This document shows positions 1-7,651 of a stretch of 64,000 nucleotides of DNA, one piece after another. A program made the position numbers and the translations under genes. Origin of the DNA: an uncultured Prevotella sp. (GTDB lineage Bacteria > Bacteroidota > Bacteroidia > Bacteroidales > Bacteroidaceae); contig CAJOCR010000004.1 in assembly GCA_905236755.1 (NCBI GenBank), positions 142,276 to 206,275 on the forward strand, in the 5' to 3' direction. The notes under the pieces were generated by a model that searched no databases, had not been told where the DNA came from, and saw only the letters and a program-made list of their open reading frames with translations. The first letter of the stretch is position 1, and each line of letters begins with the position of its first letter.

Positions 1-299
1 GTAGCTTCAATAGTGTTTCCTGAAACAGTAGGTGAATTGAAATTCTGTGATTTCTCAATAACATTGTTATTGTTGTCGTAGATAGCAACGACAAGATTCT
101 TTACTGTTGCTTCCGAGACGGTAGAAGGTGTACCTGTTGCACGACTTCCATCATTGTTACCAGAAACAGTAAGTGTAAGTGTTTTGGCAACATTTGGCTT
201 TAATAACAAACCACCATTGTCTGTGGTTTCATCGTTATTGCTGCATGATGACAATCCTAAGGTAAGAATGCCCAAAAATATTAAACTTAACTTTTTCAT
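1..299 (-). CDS. Fimbrillin-type lipoprotein, N-terminal part (cut by window edge)
   Basis: Only the first 99 codons are in the window; the gene runs off the left edge. The start codon is the CAT at 297-299. The N-terminus MKKLSLIFLGILTLGLSSC is a lipoprotein signal peptide with a lipobox ending at Cys19. It is followed by an acidic, Asn-rich stretch and a GSRAT motif with Arg53, the position at which type V (Fim/Mfa) pilin propeptides are cut by an Arg-specific protease. The segment around VVAIYDNNNN fits the first beta strands of a FimA/Mfa-like fold. It is the last visible member of a minus-strand series of related lipoproteins, about 110 bp after the gene ending at 409. Known for the family: exported as lipoprotein, cleaved at Arg, and assembled by strand exchange. 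Whether this is a stalk or a tip subunit cannot be decided from the fragment. Confidence 0.8.
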   Translation of the reverse strand, partial: MKKLSLIFLGILTLGLSSCSNNDETTDNGGLLLKPNVAKTLTLTVSGNNDGSRATGTPSTVSEATVKNLVVAIYDNNNNVIEKSQNFNSPTVSGNTIEA

Positions 300-408
300 A
301 ACCTTAAATGTTTTAATTAACTATTTAATATTGTTTCTATCGAATATGTTTATGCGTTATAAAGTTTGCACTTTATGCTCAGAATCTTATTTGTTGTAAT
401 ATATGTCA

Positions 409-1380
409 TTAAAAAGTGTAATTGCCTATTATGTTTCCCTGCCAGTCGGCTATTGTCATTGTAACATTAGAAACGATACCACCATCTGGTGATTGAAGTT
501 TCATTTTGAACTGATAATTTTTACCACCTGTAAACACTAATGGAGTGGTGCTTGGTAATGAATATTCATAAGTGGTGCCATTGGCAAGAACGATTTCAAA
601 TACTTGTCGGCCACCAGTATATGTTTGTGGAGGGATGATACCACTAACTGTCAGTTCTGTTGCTGATGTTATTCCTCCTATTGTAACATCGGCAGGATTG
701 ATAGGAGTTCCAATTATTCCAGTTGAGAGGTCGAAAGGGGCTGTAATGTTGGCTTGTTTTACCTTTACCTGTGCTCCTACCAAACTGTTGGCTGGTACTA
801 TATCTGATGGCTCCAGAGTGAATGTTATCTTGCTTAGAAGATGTTTGAACGAAATAACTACATTCTGTGTCTTCTGTTCTGTATCATGGGTGATAACATG
901 GTGAACAGGATTACCTGATTGAGGCACACCATGAAGCAAATCACTTTTAATGTAGGCTTCGTCTAATGTTTGGTTTGCCTGTATGGTAAAGTCGTAGCTT
1001 TGCAAACGACCATAGGTACTGCTGTAAGGAGCGTATGCTATGAAATCAACATCGATTGATTCTGGAGCTAATGGGAAATACATGGTGGTTGATGGGATAA
1101 TACTTTCCAATCCATCAGTAATTCCTATTGTGCAGTACATATTGTAATAACCGTAATCAGGAATGCGATTGGTCTTTAGTGCAAACACACCTACTTTAGC
1201 AGTACTCAAAAGAGCATTGCCCTGCAGATTGGTAGCTGCACGTGAATTCATCATCTCGTAGGTGAGAGCAATAGCTACATCATCGAGCTGATTAGTTTCA
1301 GCCTGATGGGTTTCATTGCTGCATGCCTGAGTAGCCAAGAGTATGAATGTCAATAATATGTAACTTGTGAACTGCTTCAT
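409..1380 (-). CDS. Fimbrillin family (Mfa-like) lipoprotein
   Basis: The 323-residue protein starts with a lipoprotein signal whose lipobox ends at Cys20 (LLATQAC). Arg47 in NSRAAT is a candidate propeptide cleavage site. The body is Ser/Thr/Asn-rich beta sequence. A segment near residues 170-190, ISFKHLLSKITFTLEPSD, matches the 'F.H.lskv.f.v' signature of the Mfa-like/fimbrillin-like family, and GGKNYQFKMKL near residue 290 matches its C-terminal strand, which ends in an IADW motif. Such proteins are accessory or tip subunits of type V fimbriae or stand-alone surface adhesins. It lies 12 bp downstream of the next fimbrillin gene and is clearly in its operon. The family call is firm; the ligand and position in the fibre are unknown. 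Confidence 0.85.
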   Translation of the reverse strand: MKQFTSYILLTFILLATQACSNETHQAETNQLDDVAIALTYEMMNSRAATNLQGNALLSTAKVGVFALKTNRIPDYGYYNMYCTIGITDGLESIIPSTTMYFPLAPESIDVDFIAYAPYSSTYGRLQSYDFTIQANQTLDEAYIKSDLLHGVPQSGNPVHHVITHDTEQKTQNVVISFKHLLSKITFTLEPSDIVPANSLVGAQVKVKQANITAPFDLSTGIIGTPINPADVTIGGITSATELTVSGIIPPQTYTGGRQVFEIVLANGTTYEYSLPSTTPLVFTGGKNYQFKMKLQSPDGGIVSNVTMTIADWQGNIIGNYTF

Positions 1381-1392
1381 GCGAAATGGCTT

Positions 1393-2313
1393 TTACTGTT
1401 TTATCTTTCCTGTTATCTCTTGCGGAGTAGAGTAAGCGTCAGCCCAATCAATAACTTCTATATTGCTAAGCGTAACAATGCTTGGGTCTCTGTCGATTTG
1501 TACATTGATATTAAATACGTATGATTTACCAGCTTCAAATGTATATGCTGATGGCATTACGCCATATACTTTTTCTTTTGTAAGCAACTCAATCTCTATT
1601 AACTTGGTGTCTGCTTCTATACGCTGTGGAAGTATGATACCGCTTGATGCTTGTGAGCCATCTGTAGAAATCAGGATAGATTCCTTGTTTCCATAAGCAG
1701 AACCAATAGAACCGTATTCTGCATAGAGCTGTACACTTGTCATTGTGTTAAGAATGTTGATTCTGCTGTAGTTTATGTCGATATTATCATCATCTGTAGT
1801 AACATTAACTGTTATCTTGCTTGCGGCATGTTTAAACAGTAGATTCATTGCTCCTGTGAGGTTGCGTCCAGATGTTTTTGCAAACATTAGGTCGCTTGCT
1901 TGATAGTTGTTTGTCTCATCCTGTTTTGTATTTATCTTGAATACTCCATCAGATGTTATTGCTGTGTAAGGGAAAACAGCACTGATAGTTACTGGATGTC
2001 CATTTGTTGGATAATATGGCGCCTGAGCATTTACAGGTGCCATAGAGCCCTGGGTATCTATAATGCGATATTGCATTGGTTGATCGTATGTTATAGAAGG
2101 CGTCTCGCTTGTTATTTCGTTTATATAGACAGCCATTCTATTATTAACAGAGAATCGCGTTTGAAGAATATTTGTGGCAGCACGTGATACTGAATCAATA
2201 CCTGCAGCAAATGAGATTACTGCTGGGGTGTTGAGGCTCGTATCTTCGTTTCCAGCACATGAAATGATGCTGAGAGCTAATGCAAACCAATATGTATTCT
2301 TAAATATTATCAT
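1393..2313 (-). CDS. Fimbrillin family lipoprotein
   Basis: This protein has 306 residues. The lipobox ends at Cys19 (LSIISC) and the candidate Arg cleavage site is Arg44 in VSRAAT. Family landmarks are visible: NLLFKHAASKITVNV near residue 160 and the C-terminal GKSYVFNINVQ followed by IEVIDWADA. These are the conserved strands of Mfa-like proteins. The gene starts 1 bp before the stop of the preceding gene of the operon (2315), so translation is probably coupled. Like its neighbours it would be lipidated, moved to the outer membrane and matured by removal of the first 44 residues. No lectin or other adhesin domain is recognisable. Confidence 0.85.
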   Translation of the reverse strand: MIIFKNTYWFALALSIISCAGNEDTSLNTPAVISFAAGIDSVSRAATNILQTRFSVNNRMAVYINEITSETPSITYDQPMQYRIIDTQGSMAPVNAQAPYYPTNGHPVTISAVFPYTAITSDGVFKINTKQDETNNYQASDLMFAKTSGRNLTGAMNLLFKHAASKITVNVTTDDDNIDINYSRINILNTMTSVQLYAEYGSIGSAYGNKESILISTDGSQASSGIILPQRIEADTKLIEIELLTKEKVYGVMPSAYTFEAGKSYVFNINVQIDRDPSIVTLSNIEVIDWADAYSTPQEITGKIKQ

Positions 2314-2314
2314 A

Positions 2315-3340
2315 TTAATTTTGAGATGTCCAATTAAAAGTATCGCCTACTTTCCAGTCTTCTATTGAGGCCTTAAGACTCATGCTGTTTAACGAATTTA
2401 TTATAATGTTGTAGGTAACTATCTTACCTGCTTGCCATTCCTTTTCTGCTAATGATGTTGTAAATGTGTACTGTTTGCCATTATCAAATACCACGGTAAC
2501 AGAGGCTTCGTTGCCAAGATATTGTGGCATCATCAAGAAGGCTTCGTCATCCTCAAGTGATATAGAGGAACCTGTTCCTGTTTTAAGACTTGTTGTCAGA
2601 GTGAAAGTCTTCTGGTCATCATTTACTGTTTGCCATGCAGTTGTGCCATTGTAATAGTATGTTCCTCCTGATGACACATTGTTTATTGAAATGCTATTGA
2701 TGTAGCCTTGTGGAACTGATTCGTCAACAACAAACCTTATGGCTGTGAGTAAATGACTGAATCGTAGTTCTATCGGATTACCTGCAATCAGGTTTGTGCT
2801 GTTCATCTGTCCACTTGCTACCATCAAATCCACTTGTTGTGGAATATCGTCGGGGATGGAAAAATCGAAGTAGGGAGCACCAACTCTATCCTCGTCTCCA
2901 CCATTGAAAGTGATGTACTTTGGAGAAATCTCATCACTCTGATAAGGGTAATAGGCGTAAAAACTCATTCCTTTGTTTACAGGAGGCATTGTGAACGATG
3001 TGTAGGTTTGCCATTTCTCCATATACTCACCACTTTCAATGTCCCACATGTAATTCATTGTCTGACTGAGTTCTTCGCCGAGTGTGTAATGACTTGCGAA
3101 TACACCAAACGATTCTGCCAGTTCGTTATAAGGAATACCTCTTGATATTGCAGACTTACTTGTTTTCTCCCAACTGCCTTTCAGATTCACCTTGAACTCC
3201 AGGCGACGTTTACTGTTGGAAGGATCAGACAGCTGCGTACTATCGTCGCTGTTACACGACAATAGTATTACGCTGCCTAATATTGCTAAATGTAATACTG
3301 CAACTTTTTCTCTATATGAGATACTTGAAGAGATATACAT
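2315..3340 (-). CDS. Fimbrillin family lipoprotein
   Basis: The 341-residue product has an unusually long N-region before the hydrophobic stretch, with a lipobox ending at Cys29 (VILLSC). A shorter start is not obvious, so this ATG is kept. Arg67 in AISRGIP is the likely maturation site, later than in the sister proteins. The family strands FSHLLTAIRFVVD near residue 195 and WQAGKIVTYNIII near residue 300 are present, and the protein ends in a Trp-rich strand (IEDWKVGDTFNW). A conserved FYAYYPY segment near residue 128 is typical of Mfa-like proteins. It is transcribed after the small peptide gene at 3357-3536, with a 16-bp gap. Fimbrial subunit or surface adhesin; the partner is unknown. Confidence 0.85.
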   Translation of the reverse strand: MYISSSISYREKVAVLHLAILGSVILLSCNSDDSTQLSDPSNSKRRLEFKVNLKGSWEKTSKSAISRGIPYNELAESFGVFASHYTLGEELSQTMNYMWDIESGEYMEKWQTYTSFTMPPVNKGMSFYAYYPYQSDEISPKYITFNGGDEDRVGAPYFDFSIPDDIPQQVDLMVASGQMNSTNLIAGNPIELRFSHLLTAIRFVVDESVPQGYINSISINNVSSGGTYYYNGTTAWQTVNDDQKTFTLTTSLKTGTGSSISLEDDEAFLMMPQYLGNEASVTVVFDNGKQYTFTTSLAEKEWQAGKIVTYNIIINSLNSMSLKASIEDWKVGDTFNWTSQN

Positions 3341-3356
3341 ATTTCCTTATTACTTA

Positions 3357-3536
3357 TTAGAATTCCCAGTCTATACCTGTTAATGTACTATTTTCATATC
3401 CAGTGTAACCGATAGCTGCAGATTCATCTGCAGCCCAGTTGATATCTTCTTTAGCACTTGTGCTGCCAGCAAGAATCGTAGATTCTAAAATCGTTTTCAC
3501 TTCCTTGATAGAAGGACGTATATATTCTTTTTTCAT
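3357..3536 (-). CDS. Small 59-residue peptide in the fimbrial operon, function unknown
   Basis: The ORF begins at the CAT at 3534-3536 and ends with TAA at 3357-3359. It encodes 59 residues. The first part, MKKEYIRPSIKEVKTILE, is followed by STILAGS and then an acidic tail rich in Asp, Glu, Tyr and Trp that ends GIDWEF. Short peptides with a 'MKKxYxxPxIxxVxxxxxxxLLAGS' beginning are, from memory, frequent in Prevotella genomes and usually unannotated. There is no signal peptide or membrane segment. Its position between two fimbrillin genes, 26 bp after one and 16 bp before the next on the same strand, and its intact frame argue that it is real. The AGS step resembles a leader/core boundary, but no modification enzyme is in the window. 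Role not known. Confidence 0.6.
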   Translation of the reverse strand: MKKEYIRPSIKEVKTILESTILAGSTSAKEDINWAADESAAIGYTGYENSTLTGIDWEF

Positions 3537-3562
3537 ATTATTCTTAGTTATTAATGTTATAA

Positions 3563-4669
3563 TTAGAAAATTAGATCTTCAGGATCCATTTCCTGCCAAG
3601 GATCAACAAGAATATCTTCTGTGATCCAGTTTGCGATGGTAATTTGCTCTCCTGTGTGAGGCTGCCAGGGTGTACCGTCTTCTAAGTAACCTCCTGTGAA
3701 AGTCAACTGGATGGGACGAGAGTATGCTAAAGCTTTGAAGTTAGTACTAAAAGGATAGTAAACACTTTCCCATTCGTTGTCACCAGATGCTTCTCCCCAT
3801 ATGAATCTGCCATTTTTGATAATCTGGCATTTTAGTTCCACATAGCAGTGATGCTTTTCATCTGCTTCGGAAATGGGAACAGGCTTGGCTTCTGTTGTCT
3901 TCCATTTGGTTGGACTCTGAGGCATCCAGATCCATGAATCTGTAAGTCGTACAGCTGTTGCAAGGTCAGGATTCAACGTTACTGGTGTGTCAAACACTTG
4001 CTTGTAGTTTCCATATTTCCCACTAACCAGTTTCCATGTGGCTTTTGAATCCTTCACTGCATCAAATGTAAGCGTTCCAGTTGTTCTAAGGTTGTGAACT
4101 TTTACTTCCTTGATAATTACAGTTACATCCTCTATACCCTGCACGCAAGTGAAATATGGATAGGCTAAAGCATAGTTGAAATCCAGATGTACCGAGCCAC
4201 CAAGAACGTTATAGCTTGTCTCCAATGTACTTGCAAAAAGCAGGTCATGGGCTGAGAGCGTATCTACAGTGAAATCAAAATGCTGTTCAGCATAGGTCAT
4301 CGTACTGTTGCTGATGCCTTTTCCGTTAGCAAATGATTGTGAGAGTCCCCAGAAACTAATTGCAGTGTTTCCACTTGGCCAGTTAATGTTCTTTGTTGAT
4401 GTCCATTGACCGTCTTTCCATGTATATTTTATGTTCTTTCCCTTGTTTGATGATCCAGAAAAAGCTGTAACATAGAAACTTGTCATAACCTCGGAAGCTG
4501 CCACACGAGAAGAAGTTTCACCAATAGTAGGTATTATGTTTACAGGTCGTTCTTCTGACATGACATCATTTGTGTTGTCGTTCATTTCTGCTGAACAACA
4601 AGTTAACAATGCTATTATTGGTAATGTCCAAATAATATGTCTGAACGATATGTAATACCTATTTCTCAT
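3563..4669 (-). CDS. Fimbrillin family lipoprotein
   Basis: This protein has 368 residues. The lipobox ends at Cys24 (IALLTC, followed by a second Cys) and the candidate cleavage site is Arg55 in TSSRVAA. The sequence is richer in Trp than its neighbours (IWMPQSPTKW, INWPSG). The family segment HLDFNYALAYPYF corresponds to the conserved 'F.Ha' strand with a changed residue. The product resembles the 474-residue protein encoded just upstream, in the order WPSGN, FWGLS, SHDLLFAS and WIWMPQ, so the two are probably ancient duplicates. The ATG overlaps the stop of the upstream gene by one base (TAATG), which implies translational coupling. Confidence 0.83.
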   Translation of the reverse strand: MRNRYYISFRHIIWTLPIIALLTCCSAEMNDNTNDVMSEERPVNIIPTIGETSSRVAASEVMTSFYVTAFSGSSNKGKNIKYTWKDGQWTSTKNINWPSGNTAISFWGLSQSFANGKGISNSTMTYAEQHFDFTVDTLSAHDLLFASTLETSYNVLGGSVHLDFNYALAYPYFTCVQGIEDVTVIIKEVKVHNLRTTGTLTFDAVKDSKATWKLVSGKYGNYKQVFDTPVTLNPDLATAVRLTDSWIWMPQSPTKWKTTEAKPVPISEADEKHHCYVELKCQIIKNGRFIWGEASGDNEWESVYYPFSTNFKALAYSRPIQLTFTGGYLEDGTPWQPHTGEQITIANWITEDILVDPWQEMDPEDLIF

Positions 4670-6093
4670 TATGATTGACTTGCTACTCTTAATGCTAATG
4701 AACCATTAGTATTTCTTACGTTATATAAATTGATACGAAGATTATATTTTTTATTCTTCTCAAATTTAAAACCTTGAGGAAGAGCACTATATACAGATAC
4801 AGAATATCCATTGCTTGTATTGTTTCCGTCTGATATGATAGTTGTAAAATTACCAAGAGTACTTATGTCTGTATAATCAAATGGAGTTCCTTCTATAGGA
4901 ACTTCTATATCTACTTCCTCGTCATCACCAGGTGCTTCATAATCTGGATCATCTTCAAGTTGTGCTTCATCATATGCTGCCTTTTGTTCTGGAGTTAAGG
5001 AGCCATAGGTGACTGTTTGTGTTGTGTAAGATTGTGCTACATCCCACATTACACCATGAATCTCTATATAAGCTCCATCAGTATCTGTTACAGGAACATC
5101 AGTCCTTTCATATGTCTCAGTACCATGTTTACTTAAAGTAGTATCCCAATAGCTTGGTGTTTGTGGAATAATCATGAGCGACTGGTTACCAACCATCACA
5201 TCTGTATATGTGATTGGATTGGCTGAAGTTGCGTCTTGACGTGCTGTAAGAATAAGCTTGTTTGGGAAATTAATCGTTATGCTTGTTGGGTCTCCTGAGG
5301 TTACCCATTCGCCAGTAGTTGACCATGTCCCTTCATTAGAAACATTATCACCATCTGTTGTATAGAAAGAATACTGTCCTTTAGTCTTTATATTGCAGAT
5401 CTTGATATAGTCAATGGCATATTTTGCTCCATCAGGAATATTACCAGTTGAAGTTAATTTGTTCTTTACTGTACTCCATTCTTCAGAATTAAATCTAAAC
5501 TGTAGTGTAACATTAGCTAAAGCATGGCTGAAGTTTAAATCTACCACACCTTTTTTACCTGTTGCACTTTCGTCAGAGTTAAGAAGCTCTACCTGAGTAG
5601 CAACCATGATATCTTTCTGGGTTGCTTCATCACCAGTAAAACTCATCGCAGAAGGAGTTTGATACATGAATACACCATTAGCAATCTGTGATACATCAAT
5701 ATTATTATCAGTAGTTATGTCTGATCCTCCTTGGACACTGATACCATAGAAATTGCATGATACTGATTTGTCTTCAGGCCATTTGGCTTTATCTGTATCA
5801 GCTGCAGGGACAGACCATGCTTCGCCTATGGCTCCAGAATAGTTCAAACCAACACCTGTACCAAAAAGACTTGTTTTGTTTGTGTTGTTCTGGAAGGCAT
5901 ACAGTTTAAACCCAGTGAAATTTGATTGTGTTAGTTCTGTTGCACGAGAGCCGTCAACAGAAGCATTGATTACTAGAGGTGTTCCTGTGGTTTTTCCGCC
6001 CTGTGTCTCAAGAACATCATTGTCAGAGCAGCTACTAATCATAGCTGCCGACACAGCGAGAGCTGTAAAGATTAAAAATTTAGTTTTTTTCAT
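4669..6093 (-). CDS. Fimbrillin family lipoprotein, first gene of the operon
   Basis: At 474 residues this is the longest of the series. The lipobox ends at Cys22 (AAMISSC) and the likely Arg cleavage site is Arg50 in GSRATE. Family strands are visible (VDLNFSHALANVTLQF near residue 190; FEKNKKYNLRINLYNV near the C-terminus). A strongly acidic insertion around residue 380 (EDDPDYEAPGDDEE) has no counterpart in the neighbours and may be a surface loop that binds cations. It is the promoter-proximal gene. A 508-bp spacer separates it from the divergent transposase-like gene. Five further fimbrillin genes follow on the same strand. Probably a surface fimbrial subunit; whether it is the main stalk subunit is not clear. 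Confidence 0.85.
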   Translation of the reverse strand: MKKTKFLIFTALAVSAAMISSCSDNDVLETQGGKTTGTPLVINASVDGSRATELTQSNFTGFKLYAFQNNTNKTSLFGTGVGLNYSGAIGEAWSVPAADTDKAKWPEDKSVSCNFYGISVQGGSDITTDNNIDVSQIANGVFMYQTPSAMSFTGDEATQKDIMVATQVELLNSDESATGKKGVVDLNFSHALANVTLQFRFNSEEWSTVKNKLTSTGNIPDGAKYAIDYIKICNIKTKGQYSFYTTDGDNVSNEGTWSTTGEWVTSGDPTSITINFPNKLILTARQDATSANPITYTDVMVGNQSLMIIPQTPSYWDTTLSKHGTETYERTDVPVTDTDGAYIEIHGVMWDVAQSYTTQTVTYGSLTPEQKAAYDEAQLEDDPDYEAPGDDEEVDIEVPIEGTPFDYTDISTLGNFTTIISDGNNTSNGYSVSVYSALPQGFKFEKNKKYNLRINLYNVRNTNGSLALRVASQS

Positions 6094-6601
6094 TGAATTA
6101 TTTATTAAATAAACGAACTATTCTATATCTTTGTCATTGCGAAGGCTAACCTATGAATTACAAGGGTCGAGCTCCTAATGTTTAATGGTTTCTTCTTTTT
6201 GTTTCTTTTATCGTTTAATGTGAATATGTTGAATTAAATGCGAAATTACACTGGCAAATATAAGTAATAGCCAAATCAATTAAAAATTTTTGGCGTTTTT
6301 TTTTTTTTGTTAACGCTTGCGTAAATTCGTAAGCGCACACAATTAATTAATTTAAACTTTTAAAACCCTTATTAACAAAAGCGTTTTCTCGTGTGAATCA
6401 GTTTTAAAATGCAGTTGTTGTGTTTAACATAGCTTAACGTTACTTTTGTGTAAAATTACATCATCTTTGCTCTTAGTAATCTGTGTCTTATATCCCGCAA
6501 ACAATCTAAGTAGTATCCTTTATTATTTTGCAATGTGCATGAAAATATTTCTTGGTTTACATTTTTTTTGTATTTTTGCTTGTAAAATAATAATCGATGG
6601 C
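6094..6601. other. Divergent spacer, no gene seen
   Basis: This 508-bp AT-rich spacer separates the fimbrial operon from the RAYT gene. It contains a 14-base T tract near 6297-6309 and a minus-strand -7 box. Open frames across it are short and lack family features. The phrase TATTTTTG at 6571-6578 could be the -7 box for the plus-strand gene, but I see no good -33 partner. Confidence 0.5.
6255..6262 (-). promoter_or_regulatory. Possible -7 box of the fimbrial operon
   Basis: CAAATATA on the plus strand reads TATATTTG on the minus strand, matching the Bacteroidota -7 consensus TAnnTTTG. No clear TTTG lies 19-21 bp upstream; the region there is A/T runs. If used, it gives a leader of about 150 nt before the 474-residue fimbrillin gene. 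Confidence 0.35.
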
Positions 6602-7639
6602 ATGAAAGAAACAAAAACCACAGATAATCCGTTTGCTCTGCCAAAGAATCCTTCTATGAAACGCAGGGCTAAGTTCAATGACTATCATGACCGTAGAATG
6701 TATATGATTACTATGGTTACTGAAGGACGGAGAAAACTTTTTGGTGAGGTTATTGGCGATCCCAATGTTGAAATTGGAAAGCCCAACAGCCCACATATAG
6801 AGCTAACGGAATGCGGAAAAATGGTGGAGAAATGTTGGCGGGAGATTACTCTTCATGAACCAGCTGTGAGTGCAGGCTATATTCAGCTTATGCCCGATCA
6901 TTTTCATGGCATTCTCTTTGTGAGAAAAGACATGAAAAAACATTTGGGCGATGTGCTTCGTAGCTTTAAAATAGGCTGCAACAAGGGCTTTAGGTCGTTT
7001 AGTTCTTTGTCGTATTACGACAAAGCACTTGACAAAGCACTTGACAAAGCACTAAACAAAGAACTTGACAGGAAGCACGGGCTGCTTTTTGAGCGTGGCT
7101 ACAACGATAAAATTCTTTATGGTGAGGGGCAGCTGGCACGCTGGGAAAACTACCTGCGTGATAATCCTCGTCGTCTTTTAGTTAAGCGCATGAATCCTGA
7201 TCTTTTCCGGGTGCGACGTGGAATAAATGTGGCTGGTATGCGCTTGGATGCTTTAGGTAATTTGTTTTTGCTTTCAAGGCCAGAGATAAACCAAGTGCAA
7301 GTGAGCAGAAAAGCTACTGAAGAACAGCTGGCTCAATATAAAACTTTTTTTCAGGAAGCTGCACAAAGGGGAGCTGTTGCTGTTTCTCCAGGTATTAGTA
7401 AGGGAGAGAAGGCTATTCTCAGAATGTTATATGATATGAAGGCTCCTGTTATAGTGTTATTACAGAATGGCTTTGGACAGTTTGCTAAGCCTGGCGGTGC
7501 ATTCTTTGATGCTTGTGCAGATGGCAGATTGCTTTTGCTTGCACCTTGGGAATATGACAGTGAACATGAAAAAATTACACGTCAACAGTGTTTGCTACTA
7601 AATGAAATTGCGAGGCGCATAGCGCTTCGCAATGGTTGA
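6602..7639 (+). CDS. RAYT-type HUH/Y1 transposase with a DprA/SLOG-like C-terminal domain
   Basis: The start is placed at the ATG at 6602 because the family sequence begins at KNPSMKRRAKFNDY; the upstream in-frame region looks like non-coding spacer. The 345-residue product has the HUH metal motif DHFHGILF (His100, His102) and a downstream RGYNDKIL with candidate catalytic Tyr167, followed by YLRDNPRRL, as in REP-associated tyrosine transposases. A charged linker of near-identical DKAL repeats lies between them. From about residue 195 the protein continues beyond the usual RAYT length. SPGISKGEKAI (about 262-272), PVIVLLQNGFG and the C-terminal LLLNEIARRIA resemble the DprA/SLOG nucleotide-binding fold. 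This second domain is my inference from pattern only. Known role of RAYTs: cutting and moving single-stranded REP palindromes; they are usually domesticated single copies. Confidence 0.75.
   Translation: MKETKTTDNPFALPKNPSMKRRAKFNDYHDRRMYMITMVTEGRRKLFGEVIGDPNVEIGKPNSPHIELTECGKMVEKCWREITLHEPAVSAGYIQLMPDHFHGILFVRKDMKKHLGDVLRSFKIGCNKGFRSFSSLSYYDKALDKALDKALNKELDRKHGLLFERGYNDKILYGEGQLARWENYLRDNPRRLLVKRMNPDLFRVRRGINVAGMRLDALGNLFLLSRPEINQVQVSRKATEEQLAQYKTFFQEAAQRGAVAVSPGISKGEKAILRMLYDMKAPVIVLLQNGFGQFAKPGGAFFDACADGRLLLLAPWEYDSEHEKITRQQCLLLNEIARRIALRNG
7019..7066 (+). repeat. Four tandem 12-bp units inside the RAYT gene
   Basis: The unit gacaaagcactt occurs twice exactly and twice with one to three changes, in frame, encoding repeated DKAL. 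It lies in the linker between the HUH motif and the catalytic Tyr, a place where length changes are likely to be tolerated. Confidence 0.85.
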
Positions 7640-7651
7640 TGCGTATGTAAA

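Noticed and set aside
6446..6601. 52-residue hydrophobic N-terminal extension of the RAYT
   Set aside because: It would look like a membrane segment but contains the spacer and a -7 box; a transposase with signal sequence makes no sense.
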